DNA from: Oasisia sp. SBJ-2009 | Taxonomy: Eukaryota; Annelida; Polychaeta; Sabellida; Siboglinidae | Reading direction: 5' to 3' | NCBI GenBank assembly: GCA_964017155.1 | Contig: OZ024867.1 | Location: 16,085,500 to 16,149,499 of the forward strand | DNA length: 64,000 bases | Part shown: piece by piece, positions 1 to 13,534 of the stretch | How the letters are laid out: every line of letters starts with the position of its first letter | How positions within the stretch are numbered: the first letter of the stretch is position 1 | Made by a program: the position numbers and the translations under genes | The notes under the pieces: model-generated | Databases searched by the model: none | Told to the model about the DNA's origin: nothing | Seen by the model: only the letters and a program-made list of their open reading frames with translations

Positions 1-3000
1 CAAGTATAACACACCATGTCTTACACACCAAGTCTTACACACCGAGTCATACACATCAAGTCTTACACACCAAGTCTTACACATCAAGTCTTACACACCA
101 TGTCTTACACACCATGTCTTACACATCAAATCATACACATCAAGTATAACACACCATGTCTTACACACCAAGTCTTACACACCAAGTCATACACATCAAG
201 TCTTACACACCAAGTCTTACACATCAAGTCCTACACACCATGTCCTACAAACCATGTCTTACACACCAAGTCTTACACACCATGAGTTACACACCAAGTC
301 TTACACACCATGTCTTACACACCATGTCTTACACACCTAGTCTTACACACCATGTCTTACACACCATGTCTTACACACCAGGTCTTACACACCATGTCTT
401 ACACACCAGGGCTTACACACCATGTCGTACACATCAAGTCTTACACATCAAGTATTACACACCATGTCTTACACACCAAGTCTTACACACCAAGTCTTAC
501 ACACCATGTGCTACACACCAAGTCTTACACACCATGTCTTACACACCAAGTCTTACACACCATGTCTTACACACCAAGTCTTACACACCATGTCTTACAC
601 ATCAAATCTTACACATCAAGTATAACACACCATGTCTTACACACCAAGTCTTACACACCAAGTCTTATACATCAAGTCTTACTCATCAAGTCTTACACAT
701 CAAGTCTTACACACCAAGTCTTACACACCAGGTCTTACACACCATGTCTTACACACCAGGTCTTACACACCATGTCTTACACACCATGTCTTACACACCA
801 TGTCTTACACACCGAGTCTTACACACCAAGTCTTACACACCATGTCTTACACACCAAGTCTTACTTACACACAATGTCTTACACATCAAGTCTTACACAC
901 CATGTCTTACACACCAAGTCTTACACACCATGTCTTACACACCATGTCTTACACATCAAATCTTACACATCAAGTATAACACACCATGTCTTACACACCA
1001 AGTCTTACACACCAAGTCATACACATCAAGTCTTACACATCAAGTCTTACACATCAAGTCTTACACACCATGTCTTACACACCAGGTCTTACACACCATG
1101 TCTTACACACCAAGTTTTACACACCAAGTCTTACACACCATGTCCTACACACCATGTCCTACACACCATGTCTTACACACCAATTCTTACACACCACGTG
1201 TTACACACCAAGACTTACACACCCTGTCTTACACACCAAGTCTTACACACCAAGTCTTACACACCAAGTCTTACACATCAAGTCTTACACATCAAGTCTT
1301 ACACATCAAGTCTTTCACACCAAGTCTTAAATACCAAGTCTTACACACCATGTCTTATACACCAAGTCTTACACACCAAGTCTTACACATCAAGTCTTAC
1401 ACATCAAGTCTTTCACACCAAGTCTTACACACCATGTCTTACACACCATGTTTTACACACCAAGTCTTACACACCAAATCTTACACATCAAGTCTTACAC
1501 ATCAAGTCTTTCACACCAAGTCTTACACACCATGTCTTACACACCATGTCTTAAACACCTATCTTACACACTAAGTCTTACACATCAAGTCTTACACACC
1601 AGGTCTTACACACCAGGTCTTACACACCATGTCTTACACACCAGGTCTTACACACCATGTCTTACACACCATGTCTTACACACCATGTCTTACACACCGA
1701 GTCTTACACACCAAGTCTTACACACCATGTCTTACACACCAAGTCTTACACACAATGTCTTACACATCAAGTCTTACACACCATGTCTTACACACCAAGT
1801 CTTACACACCATGTCTTACACACCATGTCTTACACATCAAATCTTACACATCAAGTATAACACACCATGTCTTACACACCAAGTCTTACACACCAAGTCT
1901 TATACATCAAGTCTTACTCATCAAGTCTTACACATCAAGTCTTACACACCAAGTCTTACACATCAAGTCTTACACATCAAGTCTTACACACCAAGTCTTA
2001 CACACCAGGTCTTACACACCATGTCTTACACACCATGTCTTACACACCGAGTCTTACACACCAAGTCTTACACACCATGTCTTACACACCAAGTCTTACA
2101 CACAATGTCTTACACACCAAGTCTTACACACCATGTCTTACACACCAAGTCTTACACACCATGTCTTACATACCATGTCTTACACATCAAATCATACACA
2201 TCAAGTATAACACACCATGTCTTACACACCAAGTCTTACACACCAAGTCATACACATCAAGTCTTACACACCAAGTCTTACACATCAAGTCTTACACACC
2301 ATGTCTTACACACCATGTCTTACACATCAAATCATACACATCAAGTATAACACACCATGTCTTACACACCAAGTCTTACACACCAAGTCATACACACCAA
2401 GTCTTACACACCAAGTCTTACATATCAAGTCCTACACACCATGTCCTACACACCATGTCTTACACACCAAGTCTTACACACCATGAGTTACACACCAAGT
2501 CTTACACACCATGTCTTACACACCATGTCTTACACACCTAGTCTTACACACCATGTCTTACACACCATGTCTTACACTCCAGGTCTTACACACCATGTCT
2601 TACACACCAGGGCTTACACACCATGTCTTACACACCATGTCTTACACACCATGTCTTACACACCGAGTCTTACACACCAAGTCTTACACACCATGTCTTA
2701 CACACCAAGTCTTACACACCAAGTCATACACATCAAGTCTTACACATCAAGTCTTACACATCAAGTCTTATACACCAAGTCTTACACATCAAGTCTTACA
2801 CATCAAGTCTTACACACCAAGTCTTACACACCAGGTTTTACACACCATGTCTTACACACCAGGTCTTACACACCATGTCTTACACACCATGTCTTACACA
2901 CCATGTCTTACACACCGAGTCTTACACACCAAGTCTTACACACCATGTCTTACACACCAAGTCTTACACACCAAGTCATACACATCAAGTCTTACACATC

Positions 3001-6000
3001 AAGTCTTACACATCAAGTCTTACACACCATGTCTTACACACCAGGTCTTACACACCATGTCTTACACACCAAGTTTGACACAACAAGTCTTACACACCAT
3101 GTCCTACACACCATGTCCTACACACCATGTCTTACACACCAAGTCTTACACACCATGTGTTACACACCAAGTCTTACACACCATGTCTTACACACCATGT
3201 ATTACACACCAAGTCTTACACACCATGTCTTACACACCAAGTCTTACACACCATGTCTTACACACCAAGTCTTACACACCATGTCTTTCACACCCTGTCT
3301 TACACACCAAGTCTTACACACCAAGTCTTACTCACCAAGTCTTACACATCAAGTCTTACACATCAAGTCTTACACTTCAAGTGTTTCACACCAAGTCTTA
3401 CACATCAAGTCTTACACACCAAGTCTTACACATCAAGTCTTACACATCAAGTCTTACACATCAAGTCTTTCACACCAAGTCTTAAACACCAAGTCTTACA
3501 CACCATGTCTTATACACCAAGTCTTACACACCAAGTCTTACACATCAAGTCTTACACATCAAGTCTTTCACACCAAGTCTTACACACCATGTCTTACACA
3601 CCATGTTTTACACACCAAGTCTTACACACCAAATCTTACACATCAAGTCTTACACATCAAGTCTTTCACACCAAGTCTTACACACCATGTCTTACACACC
3701 ATGTCTTAAACACCATGTCTTACACACTAAGTCTTACACACCAAGTCTTACACACCATGTCTTACACACCAGTTTTTACACACCATGTCTTACACACCAG
3801 GGCTTACACACCATGTCGTACACATCAAGTCTTACACATCAAGTATTACACACCATGTCTTACACACCAAGTCTTACACACCAGGTCTTACACATCAAGT
3901 CTTACTCACCATGTCTTACACACCAGGTCTTACACACCATGTCTTACACACCAGGTCTTACACACCATGTCTTACACACCAAGTTTTACACACCAAGTCT
4001 TACACACCATGTCCTACACACCATGTCTTACACACCAAGTCTTACACACCATGTGTTACACACCAAGTCTTACACACCATGTCTTACACACCATGTCTTA
4101 CACACCAAGTCTTACACACCATGTCTTACACACCAAGTCTTACACACCATGTCTTACACATCAAATCTTACACATCAAGTATAACACACCATGTCTTACA
4201 CACCAAGTCTTACACACCAAGTCTTATACATCAAGTCTTACTCATCAAGTCTTACACATCAAGTCTTACACACCAAGTCTTACACATCAAGTCTTACACA
4301 TCAAGTCTTACACACCAAGTCTTACACACCAGGTCTTACACACCATGTCTTACACACCATGTCTTACACACCGAGTCTTACACACCAAGTCTTACACACC
4401 ATGTCTTACACACCAAGTCTTACACACAATGTCTTACACACCAAGTCTTACACACCATGTCTTACACACCATGTCTTACACACCATGTCTTACACACCAT
4501 GTCTTACACATCAAATCATACACATCAAGTATAACACACCATGTCTTACACACCAAGTCTTACACACCAAGTCACACACATCAAGTCTTACACATCAAGT
4601 CTTACACACCATGTCTTACACACCAGGTCTTACACACCATGTCTTACACACCAGGGCTTACACACCATGTCGTACACATCAAGTCTTACACATCAAGTAT
4701 TACACACCTTGTCTTACACACCAAGTCTTACACACCATGTCTTACACATCAAATCTTACACATCAAGTATAACACACCATGTCTTACACACCAAGTCTTA
4801 CACACCAAGTCTTATATATCAAGTCTTACTCATCAAGTCTTACACATCAAGTCTTACACACCAAGTCTTACACATCAAGTCTTACACATCAAGTCTTACA
4901 CACCAAGTCTTACACACCAGGTCTTACACACCATGTCTTACACACCAGGTCTTACACACCATGTCTTACACACCATGTCTTACACACCATGTCTTACACA
5001 CCGAGTCTTACACACCAAGTCTTACACACCATGTCTTACACACCAAGTCTTACACACAATGTCTTACACACCAAGTCTTACACACCATGTCTTACACACC
5101 AAGTCTTACACACCATGTCTTACATACCATGTCTTACACATCAAATCATACACATCAAGTATAACACACCATGTCTTACACACCAAGTCTTACACACCGA
5201 GTCATACACATCAAGTCTTACACACCAAGTCTTACACATCAAGTCTTACACACCATGTCTTACACACCATGTCTTACACATCAAATCATACACATCAAGT
5301 ATAACACACCATGTCTTACACACCAAGTCTTACACACCAAGTCATACACATCAAGTCTTACACACCAAGTCTTACACATCAAGTCCTACACACCATGTCC
5401 TACAAACCATGTCTTACACACCAAGTCTTACACACCATGAGTTACACACCAAGTCTTACACACCATGTCTTACACACCATGTCTTACACACCTAGTCTTA
5501 CACACCATGTCTTACACACCATGTCTTACACACCAGGTCTTACACACCATGTCTTACACACCAGGGCTTACACACCATGTCGTACACATCAAGTCTTACA
5601 CATCAAGTATTACACACCATGTCTTACACACCAAGTCTTACACACCAAGTCTTACACACCATGTGCTACACACCAAGTCTTACACACCATGTCTTACACA
5701 CCAAGTCTTACACACCATGTCTTACACACCAAGTCTTACACACCATGTCTTACACATCAAATCTTACACATCAAGTATAACACACCATGTCTTACACACC
5801 AAGTCTTACACACCAAGTCTTATACATCAAGTCTTACTCATCAAGTCTTACACATCAAGTCTTACACACCAAGTCTTACACACCAGGTCTTACACACCAT
5901 GTCTTACACACCAGGTCTTACACACCATGTCTTACACACCATGTCTTACACACCATGTCTTACACACCGAGTCTTACACACCAAGTCTTACACACCATGT

Positions 6001-6710
6001 CTTACACACCAAGTCTTACTTACACACAATGTCTTACACATCAAGTCTTACACACCATGTCTTACACACCAAGTCTTACACACCATGTCTTACACACCAT
6101 GTCTTACACATCAAATCTTACACATCAAGTATAACACACCATGTCTTACACACCAAGTCTTACACACCAAGTCATACACATCAAGTCTTACACATCAAGT
6201 CTTACACATCAAGTCTTACACACCATGTCTTACACACCAGGTCTTACACACCATGTCTTACACACCAAGTTTTACACACCAAGTCTTACACACCATGTCC
6301 TACACACCATGTCCTACACACCATGTCTTACACACCAATTCTTACACACCACGTGTTACACACCAAGACTTACACACCCTGTCTTACACACCAAGTCTTA
6401 CACACCAAGTCTTACACACCAAGTCTTACACATCAAGTCTTACACATCAAGTCTTACACATCAAGTCTTTCACACCAAGTCTTAAACACCAAGTCTTACA
6501 CACCATGTCTTATACACCAAGTCTTACACACCAAGTCTTACACATCAAGTCTTACATATCAAGTCTTTCACACCAAGTCTTACACACCATGTCTTACACA
6601 CCATGTTTTACACACCAAGTCTTACACACCAAATCTTACACATCAAGTCTTACACATCAAGTCTTTCACACCAAGTCTTACACACCATGTCTTACACACC
6701 ATGTCTTAAA
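1..6710. repeat. Second-order repeat of the satellite, period 5,155 bp
   Basis: The ordered series of 14-mer variants at 1-1,555 recurs almost unchanged at 5,156-6,710. This includes the rare landmarks AAGTATAACAC, CCTAGTC, CTTACTTACACACAATG and CACGTGTTACAC. Shorter internal periods are also visible: 140 bp (2,217 to 2,357; 5,171 to 5,311), 350 bp (1,867 to 2,217) and 588 bp (4,191 to 4,779), all multiples of 14. The two long copies differ by a 3-bp deletion near 1,558 and a few substitutions. The array therefore grew by repeated segmental duplication as well as by slippage of the monomer. Confidence 0.88.
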
Positions 6711-7989
6711 CACCATGTCTTACACACTAAGTCTTACACACCAAGTCTTACACACCATGTCTTACACACCATGTCTTACACACCATGTCTTACACACCAG
6801 GGCTTACACACCATGTTGTACACATCAAGTCTGACACATCAAGTATTACACACCATGTCTTACACACCAAGTCTTACACACCAGGTCTTACACACCATGT
6901 CTTACACACCAGGTCTTACACACCATGTCTTACACACCAAGTTTTACACACCAAGTCTTATACACCAAGTCTTACACACCAAGTCTTACACATCAAGTCT
7001 TACATATCAAGTCTTTCACACCAAGTCTTACACACCATGTCTTACACACCATGTTTTACACACCAAGTCTTATACACCAAATCTTACACATCAAGTCTTA
7101 CACATCAAGTCTTTCACACCAAGTCTTACACACCATGTCTTACACACCATGTCTTAAACACCATGTCTTACACACTAAGTCTTACACACCAAGTCTTACA
7201 CACCATGTCTTACACACCAGGTCTTACACACCATGTCTTACACACCAGGGCTTACACACCATGTCGTACACATCAAGTCTGACACATCAAGTCTTACACA
7301 CCATGTCTTACACACCAGGTCTTACACACCATGTCTTACACACCAGGTCTTACACACCATGTCTTACACACCAAGTTTTACACACCAAGTCTTACACACC
7401 ATGTCCTACACACCATGTCTTAAACACCATGTCTTACACACTAAGACTTACACACCAAGTCTTACACACCATGTCTTACACACCGAGTCTTACACACCAA
7501 GTCTTACACACCATGTCTTACACACCAAGTCTTACACATCAAGTCTTACATATCAAGTGTTTCACACCAAGTCTTACACATCAAGTCTTACACACCAAGT
7601 CTTACACATCAAGTCTTACACATCAAGTCTTACACATCAAGTCTTTCACACCAAGTCTTACACACCAAGTCTTACACACCATGTCTTACACATCAAGTCT
7701 TACACATCAAGTCTTTCACACCAAGTCTTACACACCATGTCTTACACACCATGTCTTAAACACCATGTCTTACACACTAAGTCTTACACACCAAGTCTTA
7801 CACACCATGTCTTACACACCAGGTCTTACACACCATGTCTTACACACCAGGGCTTACACACAATGTCGTACACATCAAGTCTTACACATCAAGTATTACA
7901 CACCATGTCTTACACACCAAGTCTTACACACCAGGTCTTACACACCAAGTCTTACACACAATGTCTTACACACCAAGTCTTACACACCA
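1..7989. repeat. 14-bp satellite array
   Basis: About 570 tandem copies of a 14-bp unit close to CTTACACACCAAGT, with recurring variants (CCATGT, CATCAA, CCAGGT, CCGAGT). The array runs to the window start, so its left end is not seen. It stops abruptly at about 7,989, where unique sequence begins (ATGGCGATCACC). Fourteen is not a multiple of three, so any plus-strand frame repeats every 42 nt (14 residues, like SYTPSLTHQVLHTK). The unit has no stop in the three plus frames, which creates long spurious ORFs in all of them. I treat the whole block as non-coding satellite. Confidence 0.97.
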
Positions 7990-7992
7990 TGG

Positions 7993-8390
7993 CGATCACC
8001 GTTTCCGGTAGCTCTGCTCTATCGTCAAACTCAGTCAGATAGACAATGGGATTGAATTTCATCGCTGCATGCTTGGTGCCAATTCTGCTGGCGACATCAT
8101 TTCCAGTGAATGCGTCAATCTTCTCAAAAACAAGGCCGCGATCCTCGCCCACTCGCGATGTAGGGGAAGGCGCTCTCTCTTCTCACTTGTCCCAAACTCG
8201 ACCTAGAGGTTTTTCAGATTTTCACGGACTAGCGTATGGGTGAAGTGCAGTAGACGCATGACTGTGTCTGTCTCATTTAACATAACGAGTAAACGTTGGC
8301 AGCCATGTTGGACTGCCCAGATGGCATGAGGCACGATCCTTTCATCTGCATCTTTCAATAATTTTGCAGGTTCTGGAATCACTATTGCCT
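7993..8390 (-). pseudogene. Broken FEN1/XPG-like nuclease fragment, transposon-type
   Basis: A minus-strand frame reads DADERIVPHAIWA, then LLVMLNETDTVMRLL, then LWVEFGTSEKRE with TAG at 8,203-8,205 replacing the W codon. After one frameshift near 8,150 it continues as FTGNDVASRIGTKHAA. The order of an EAD-R-H motif, a D-T-D motif and a G-x-D-x-x-S-x-x-G-x-K motif matches the acidic active-site blocks of FEN1/XPG-like (PIN-fold) nucleases. Such proteins are multi-copy and transposon-linked in invertebrates. The better preserved relative at 28.2-29.9 kb has the same order. The 3' end is cut off by the satellite. Nonsense codon, frameshift and truncation make it a pseudogene. Family assignment is by motif memory only. 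Confidence 0.55.
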
Positions 8391-9200
8391 TTGTCGGCTC
8401 TGTACTGTGGGGGGGGGGGGGGACTAGAACTTGTTCTCGGTTTACTACCATGACATTCAACACAACCGATACTACAGAACGACTGACCAACCACTATTTT
8501 TCTGAATAAATTGCAGAAATTGATTCTTTTTTCTCCGATGATACCCAATATTTATCGATCTGCGTTGTGGACTCATCCGGGATGGAGCTCTACTGAGACT
8601 ATATAGCTAACACGACGACTCTTCAATGTAGCTATCACAAATAACCTGGAGGATTTCGCAAGATGAAGATACAACTATCCGACTGACATAACTTTGTTTA
8701 CAACTCGACCGAAATGGTCGAAGCATGATAGGTTGTGGTACTGCCAAACTTTTGGCATAAATTCCAGCAGGGTCACTGTTTCAACCCTTCATGAGATAGG
8801 TCTCCAGTAGTTGTATTGTGTATCGTCAGACACTAGAGAACTACGTTATAATTATATTCAATCCCAATACCAACATCATCGTTGAGATATGCCTCCAATT
8901 GAGCCACGTGTGATAGAGGTAAAGTCGCCATCAAACAGGTGACTGGTGAGGAGGTGGTCGTCATGCGAGAAGACTTCCGTGAGAGTTTATCCACGTACCC
9001 GGGCGATCTCAATGTCCCGCTCGGCCAGATCCGAGCAGATTAGGTATGGTGGTGTAGGATGCTTTATTAGATTTGGTGTCAATAAACGACAGTATCACAA
9101 TTCGGCAGGTTACACCTGTGTATTGGTACTGCAAGCTTCTTTGCCTTCAAAACCAGCTCTGTCGTCTGTATCTTCTCTCCATTCTCGAACACATCCAGTA
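8391..9200. other. No gene recognised
   Basis: This stretch holds a run of 14 G at 8,409-8,422 and otherwise unique sequence. A short GC-richer patch at 8,950-9,060 is open in more than one frame but matches nothing I know. Confidence 0.5.
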
Positions 9201-9287
9201 TTTGCCTTGCCTTGCCTTGCCTTGCCTTGCCTTGCCTTGCCTTGCCTTGCCTTGCCTTGCCTTGCCTTGCCTTGCCTTGCCTTGCCT
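9201..9287. repeat. (CCTTG)n pentanucleotide tail
   Basis: About 17 perfect copies of CCTTG on the plus strand, which is GGCAA-type on the sense strand of the adjoining retrotransposon. The array begins at the retrotransposon stop codon, so it looks like the 3' tail of that element and not an independent microsatellite. Confidence 0.9.
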
Positions 9288-10165
9288 ATCCCGTAGTCTC
9301 AGTGGACCGTTGGGGCACCACATATGTCCTGGCAACCAGCTCCCTCCACTCCTCTCGTCTTTCCGCTTTCCTCATGGCGGCGCCCAGTCTCAAGCCCGTC
9401 CATCTCTTTTTCTGTCTGCCTCGTCTTCTCCCTCCTTGGACTGTACCTTGCATGATTGTCTTTGCAAGCCCTGATGATCTTGCTATGTGGCCGTACCATC
9501 TCAGTTTACGTTGTTTGACTGTGGTCAGGAGGTTCTTGTGGGGTCCAATGGCTTGCCGAGTTCTGTTTCGGACCTCTTCGTTGGTGATGTGGTCTCTGTA
9601 CGTGATGCCGAGGAGTTTTCTGAGGCATCTCATCTCCATGGCCTGTATCCTTTTCTCGGTTTCTGCTGTTAATGTCCAAGACTCACAGGCGTACAGGAAT
9701 ATGGACATGACTAGGGAGCGCATCAGTCTGATCTTTGAGCTGAGCGCTATATTCCCATCATTCCAAATGGGCTTGAGTTTGGCGAGTGCTGCTGTGGCTT
9801 GGGCGATCCTGGCGAGAATTTCAGGTTTAGATCCTTCATCTGCAATGAGTGCTCCCAGATATTTGAATCGTCGGTTGACGCAATCTAATTTCTCGCCGTT
9901 GACCCTGATGTCAGTGCTGAAGCCATTGGTGTTGTTGGTCATCAGTTCAGTCTTTTCTGCATTGATCTGCATGCTGAAGGCTGTAGAAGTCTTGTCAAGG
10001 CGTTCCACCATGTCAGCTAGCTCCTCTTCCCTTCCTGCCAGACCGTCTATGTCGTCGGCAAAACGCAAGTTTGTGATATTTGTGCCACCAATGCTGACTG
10101 TCCCTTCATGGTCGTTCAGTGCGTCAGTCATAATTCTCTCCAAGAAGATGTTGAAGAGGGTTATT
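9286..10165 (-). pseudogene. 5'-truncated non-LTR retrotransposon, reverse-transcriptase C-terminus
   Basis: A single open frame of about 290 codons encodes the end of a reverse transcriptase. LFNIFLERIM precedes the catalytic block, the active site is LRFADDIDGL (FADD), and a downstream thumb and connector region ends with RWYGHIARSSGLAK and an Arg/Lys-rich GGRRRGRQKKRW. This C-terminal signature is typical of RTE-like and related non-LTR elements. Upstream of about 10,165 the frame meets a stop and homology ends, as expected from incomplete target-primed reverse transcription. The stop codon TAG lies directly against the pentanucleotide tail, leaving almost no 3' UTR. The frame itself is undamaged, so the insertion is fairly young, but no endonuclease or N-terminal RT remains. 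Confidence 0.88.
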
Positions 10166-11303
10166 TCTCACTGACTGGGCATTGATCGGGCAAATTGCTA
10201 TGGTGCCCAGCTATTCCCGGTTTGTGAGGTAAAATAGATTGTCCCTGTGAGAAGGTTGCGGATTCGTAGTCACTGAAGGTATTGCGGTTACAACGATGAC
10301 AGGCAAGTCCCATTTTCCACATGTGACTAGTTATTGCCCTGGGAAGTAACTGGTCAACGGTGTCGGACGCGAATTTTGAAGACAAAAAATGACTAGTATA
10401 ATCCATCGCTTAAGGACAAGAAAATATAAAACATAAAAAATATGCACTGATACCAAAAGGGATTTCGCCATATGGGCGCCTACCGAGCATTTTATCCTTT
10501 CCTAAGATTACCATTCATGTGTTATAAGTATATTTGCCAAGTTTTAACTGGCGGTCTCAATTTTTTCAATGTCAAATAACTGTGTGTTTATAATGCTCGA
10601 GAACAAGCTAAACAAATCTATCAATTAACAAAAAAGTACTATCCAGAAACATATGTTTGTTGTATTTGCAAATTGCTTAAATTATATAAATGTTATTAAG
10701 CGAATTTCCAATAACATGCTCAAAGCGCAACATAAGACTAATAACCTAAACATTAAGCGTTGCATACAAACACAATCAATATAAAATAAAAGCCTGATAT
10801 AATAGTTATAAAAACAGTCCAATATTTAAATCACTTCAATAAAAGCATTGAATAAAATGCATTTAAACAATATTTACATATATCCAATAATGGGTAGATA
10901 AAAAGGATAAGTAGAAAAAACTGAAAGAAAAGAAAATATTGCAGAATTTTGTTTTGAACATATGTCTGTTTGTGTACATTGAATTAAGAACGAATTCCAT
11001 AGTTGAGGTCAATTCGCGTTGAAGGAACGATCACCAGAACTAACAAGCTTAGTATTCATGTTAAAGTTAATATTATATTAGAATTATGATATTATTTAAA
11101 CATCTAACCTGTATACTTACATGCAGCTGCGATTACAAAATTGTTGGTAATTTGTGTACATTGATAAGGTTATTATGATATTATGTTTCTACTTTCTGTT
11201 GTCTTTTTATAGAGAAAGATGATGCAGTATGAGTAGTATAGTAGGTAAAGATCATGACATGGAGCAGCGGAGCGGTGGAAGAGTCGTGGAATTCCACGGG
11301 TGG

Positions 11304-11336
11304 AAGGTCAAAGGTCAAGGTCAAATGTCAATGTCA
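11304..11336 (+). promoter_or_regulatory. Cluster of AGGTCA-like half-sites
   Basis: AAGGTCAAAGGTCAAGGTCA is followed by AATGTCAATGTCAA, giving five half-sites of nuclear-receptor type in 33 bp. The first pair has DR1 spacing and the second DR0. Further TGACCT-type sites occur in the inverted repeats near 26.8-27.1 kb. No adjacent gene is visible, so a regulatory role is only a suggestion. Confidence 0.25.
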
Positions 11337-11939
11337 AGTGACGTGCCCTACCAGATAGTTAACTAACTGTTGGCGCCCCTAGAGGACAGGTCACGAACTA
11401 GTACGGTCCAAATTCGTGCGTCTTATTAACAAATTGATTCAAATGGGGTCAGGGGTCATGTAGCGGGTAGGTGGTGAACTACATTCTAGGTCAAAGAACA
11501 AGTGGTGCCATCTGACGAATAGGTTTTCAGCTAATACCCCAAAAATACGTGTGTCTTATTTTTAAACTACTTTTGAAAATTAGTCAAGGGGCCATCCTGG
11601 CGGGCGTTTTGATTGGCTTTTGAGGATGAAGAATTAATTTAAAACGAAGCAAACCAGTTTTGAGGCATGTTTTGCGCCATAATCCGTGATAGTTATTTAA
11701 ACAAACGTAATATTTTAATGTTTTGAAAGAAATTTTAGACAACTCTTCACAGTAGTCATCACAGGAGAGTTATCGAACAGCCCGTGGCATTTATACCAAA
11801 AATGCTTTGTTGTTTCGGTGTACACTGATGATTTTAAATTTGTCGCGCATACGCAAAAAGGCCAATCGGAAAGTTTATAACTACCGGGAAAATGTAAGCC
11901 GCTGCCGGGCTCTATCAACCTTGTGTTGATATTATTAAT

Positions 11940-12550
11940 ACGCTATAGCCACCAAACCATCAGAAGTGGCGGGTTCCTGCACTTTGTGTAACCTATTCCC
12001 ATTTGAGTGATGACAAATTTCTTTGCCACAATGTTGGATTGGGAAGTTCTACACAGGCACAGCATGGGCGTCGATCAGTGGGGGACGAGGGGGACGCTGA
12101 CCACCCCACGACCTAAGGAGGTCAGCATAGGAAATGTCCTCATACTTTTTCAGTTCATAAAACAAATGTATAGGCATATATAGAAGACTGATCACTCCCC
12201 TGTCTTGAAAACCCTACATTGGTCTAGTAGTAAAATTAATAATAAAATAAATTGCTTGGTTGGCAGCAGCACGCAACTTGATCTAAGTCCAGTAAATATT
12301 CATCATGCCGCGCTCTGTAATGTTGCACCTTTGTATTGATATAATTTTATAGCCATCAAGCACATAATAAATTATTAATTTTTGTTTGCCCTGTCACCCC
12401 TTGGATCGCAGGCTGGTCGCCCTGATGAATAGTTATATCGCCTACGGCGAAACCAGAGGATGTATGCACTTTGTTTAATTTTATCTCATTTTAGTGATAA
12501 CAAATTTCTTTGCCAAACGGTGGGATTGGGGAGTCCTACACAGGCACCCC
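11940..12550 (+). repeat. Diverged direct repeat pair
   Basis: Two segments (about 11,940-12,070 and 12,415-12,550) share GTGATAACAAATTTCTTTGCC-like sequence, the GGATTGGGRAGTYCTACACAGGCA block, and an upstream ATRCGCYTA-like start. They are probably remnants of the same dispersed element. Confidence 0.6.
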
Positions 12551-12780
12551 TGTAAGCTCTGCATCTTGTCACTCTATGAATCAGGCAAGCTGTGTTGGGT
12601 CCAAAGTCTACCCCTAAATGTTCAGTGATTGGGGCAGGCCATGGCCCCTCTTCAAATATATATTGCCAACATAACTATTATAAATAGCATAACATAACGG
12701 CCTTTTTAGTTTAGAATTAGCACCAGACCAACAAGGAATTATGTTTTATATTTAAAAAAAATACTTATGTGTATTTCAGG

Positions 12781-12816
<36 letters not shown>

Positions 12817-13534
12817 CATATTATAATATATATTACAATATATAATGTGCATACATATATTTGTATATAAATTGGTCCTCCGTCCCCCCCCCCCCACTTT
12901 TAAAACCGGATCGACGCCCCTGCTCACCACCCGACAGTTGTCAATCAAGCATTGGTGCCTAATCCTAACCCTTGGATGTAACTTAATACCAAGCCGTTCA
13001 AACTTTGATAAATTGTTGCTCTTGAACCAATGGCTACAGCAGCTACAGCATCATTTACTGATACATTATAATGTTTTCTTAGGCTCGGCCACTGGGTATG
13101 AACTTGGCTGGGCAGTGGGCATCATTCATAGGATCAGTATTATTTTGTTGGGTTTTATTTTGCAATAATACCTCCACCAGAGCAACTTTCATAACACCAA
13201 AAGCTGAAACTATGACACCATAATATGAGGTTATAGAAGATTGTATTACAGATCATATCTTCAGTTCTTCATTTATTACTTTGTTATTTCTTTATTGTTA
13301 CTTTGTTGCCTTCATGAACATTGCATTGTTATTTAACTTTGTACTTAGTTTAAAATTAAAATGCTATGTAATTGTGTATGTTTTTATATTTGCAGTTGCA
13401 TGACTACTAAGCTTTTGGCGGACTAGTAAACTTTTGTCTTTACTAGTCCTGCTGTCTAATAAATTAAATGCTGAAGTTCTACCCCTGCATTATACTTACC
13501 GGTACACCATCGTGTTGTATTCGTTAAGTATCAT

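Larger units (their letters stand above)
10166..13530. other. AT-rich non-coding stretch
   Basis: No convincing exon is seen. Contents are an AT-rich block (10.4-11.2 kb), a cluster of AGGTCA-like half-sites (11,304-11,336), a diverged direct repeat (11,940-12,070 and 12,415-12,550), a TA run at 12,784-12,815 and a C12 run at 12,884-12,895. Confidence 0.6.

Noticed and set aside
1..7989. CRISPR-like array
   Set aside because: Units are contiguous 14-mers with no spacers, and the sequence is eukaryotic.
16..8055. Long plus-strand ORFs (up to 725 codons) in all three frames
   Set aside because: They follow from a stop-free 14-bp satellite unit. All frames are equally open, and composition only mirrors the repeat.
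9212..10174. 320-codon plus-strand ORF opposite the retrotransposon
   Set aside because: Antisense shadow of the RT frame. The minus strand carries FADD and the other RT motifs.
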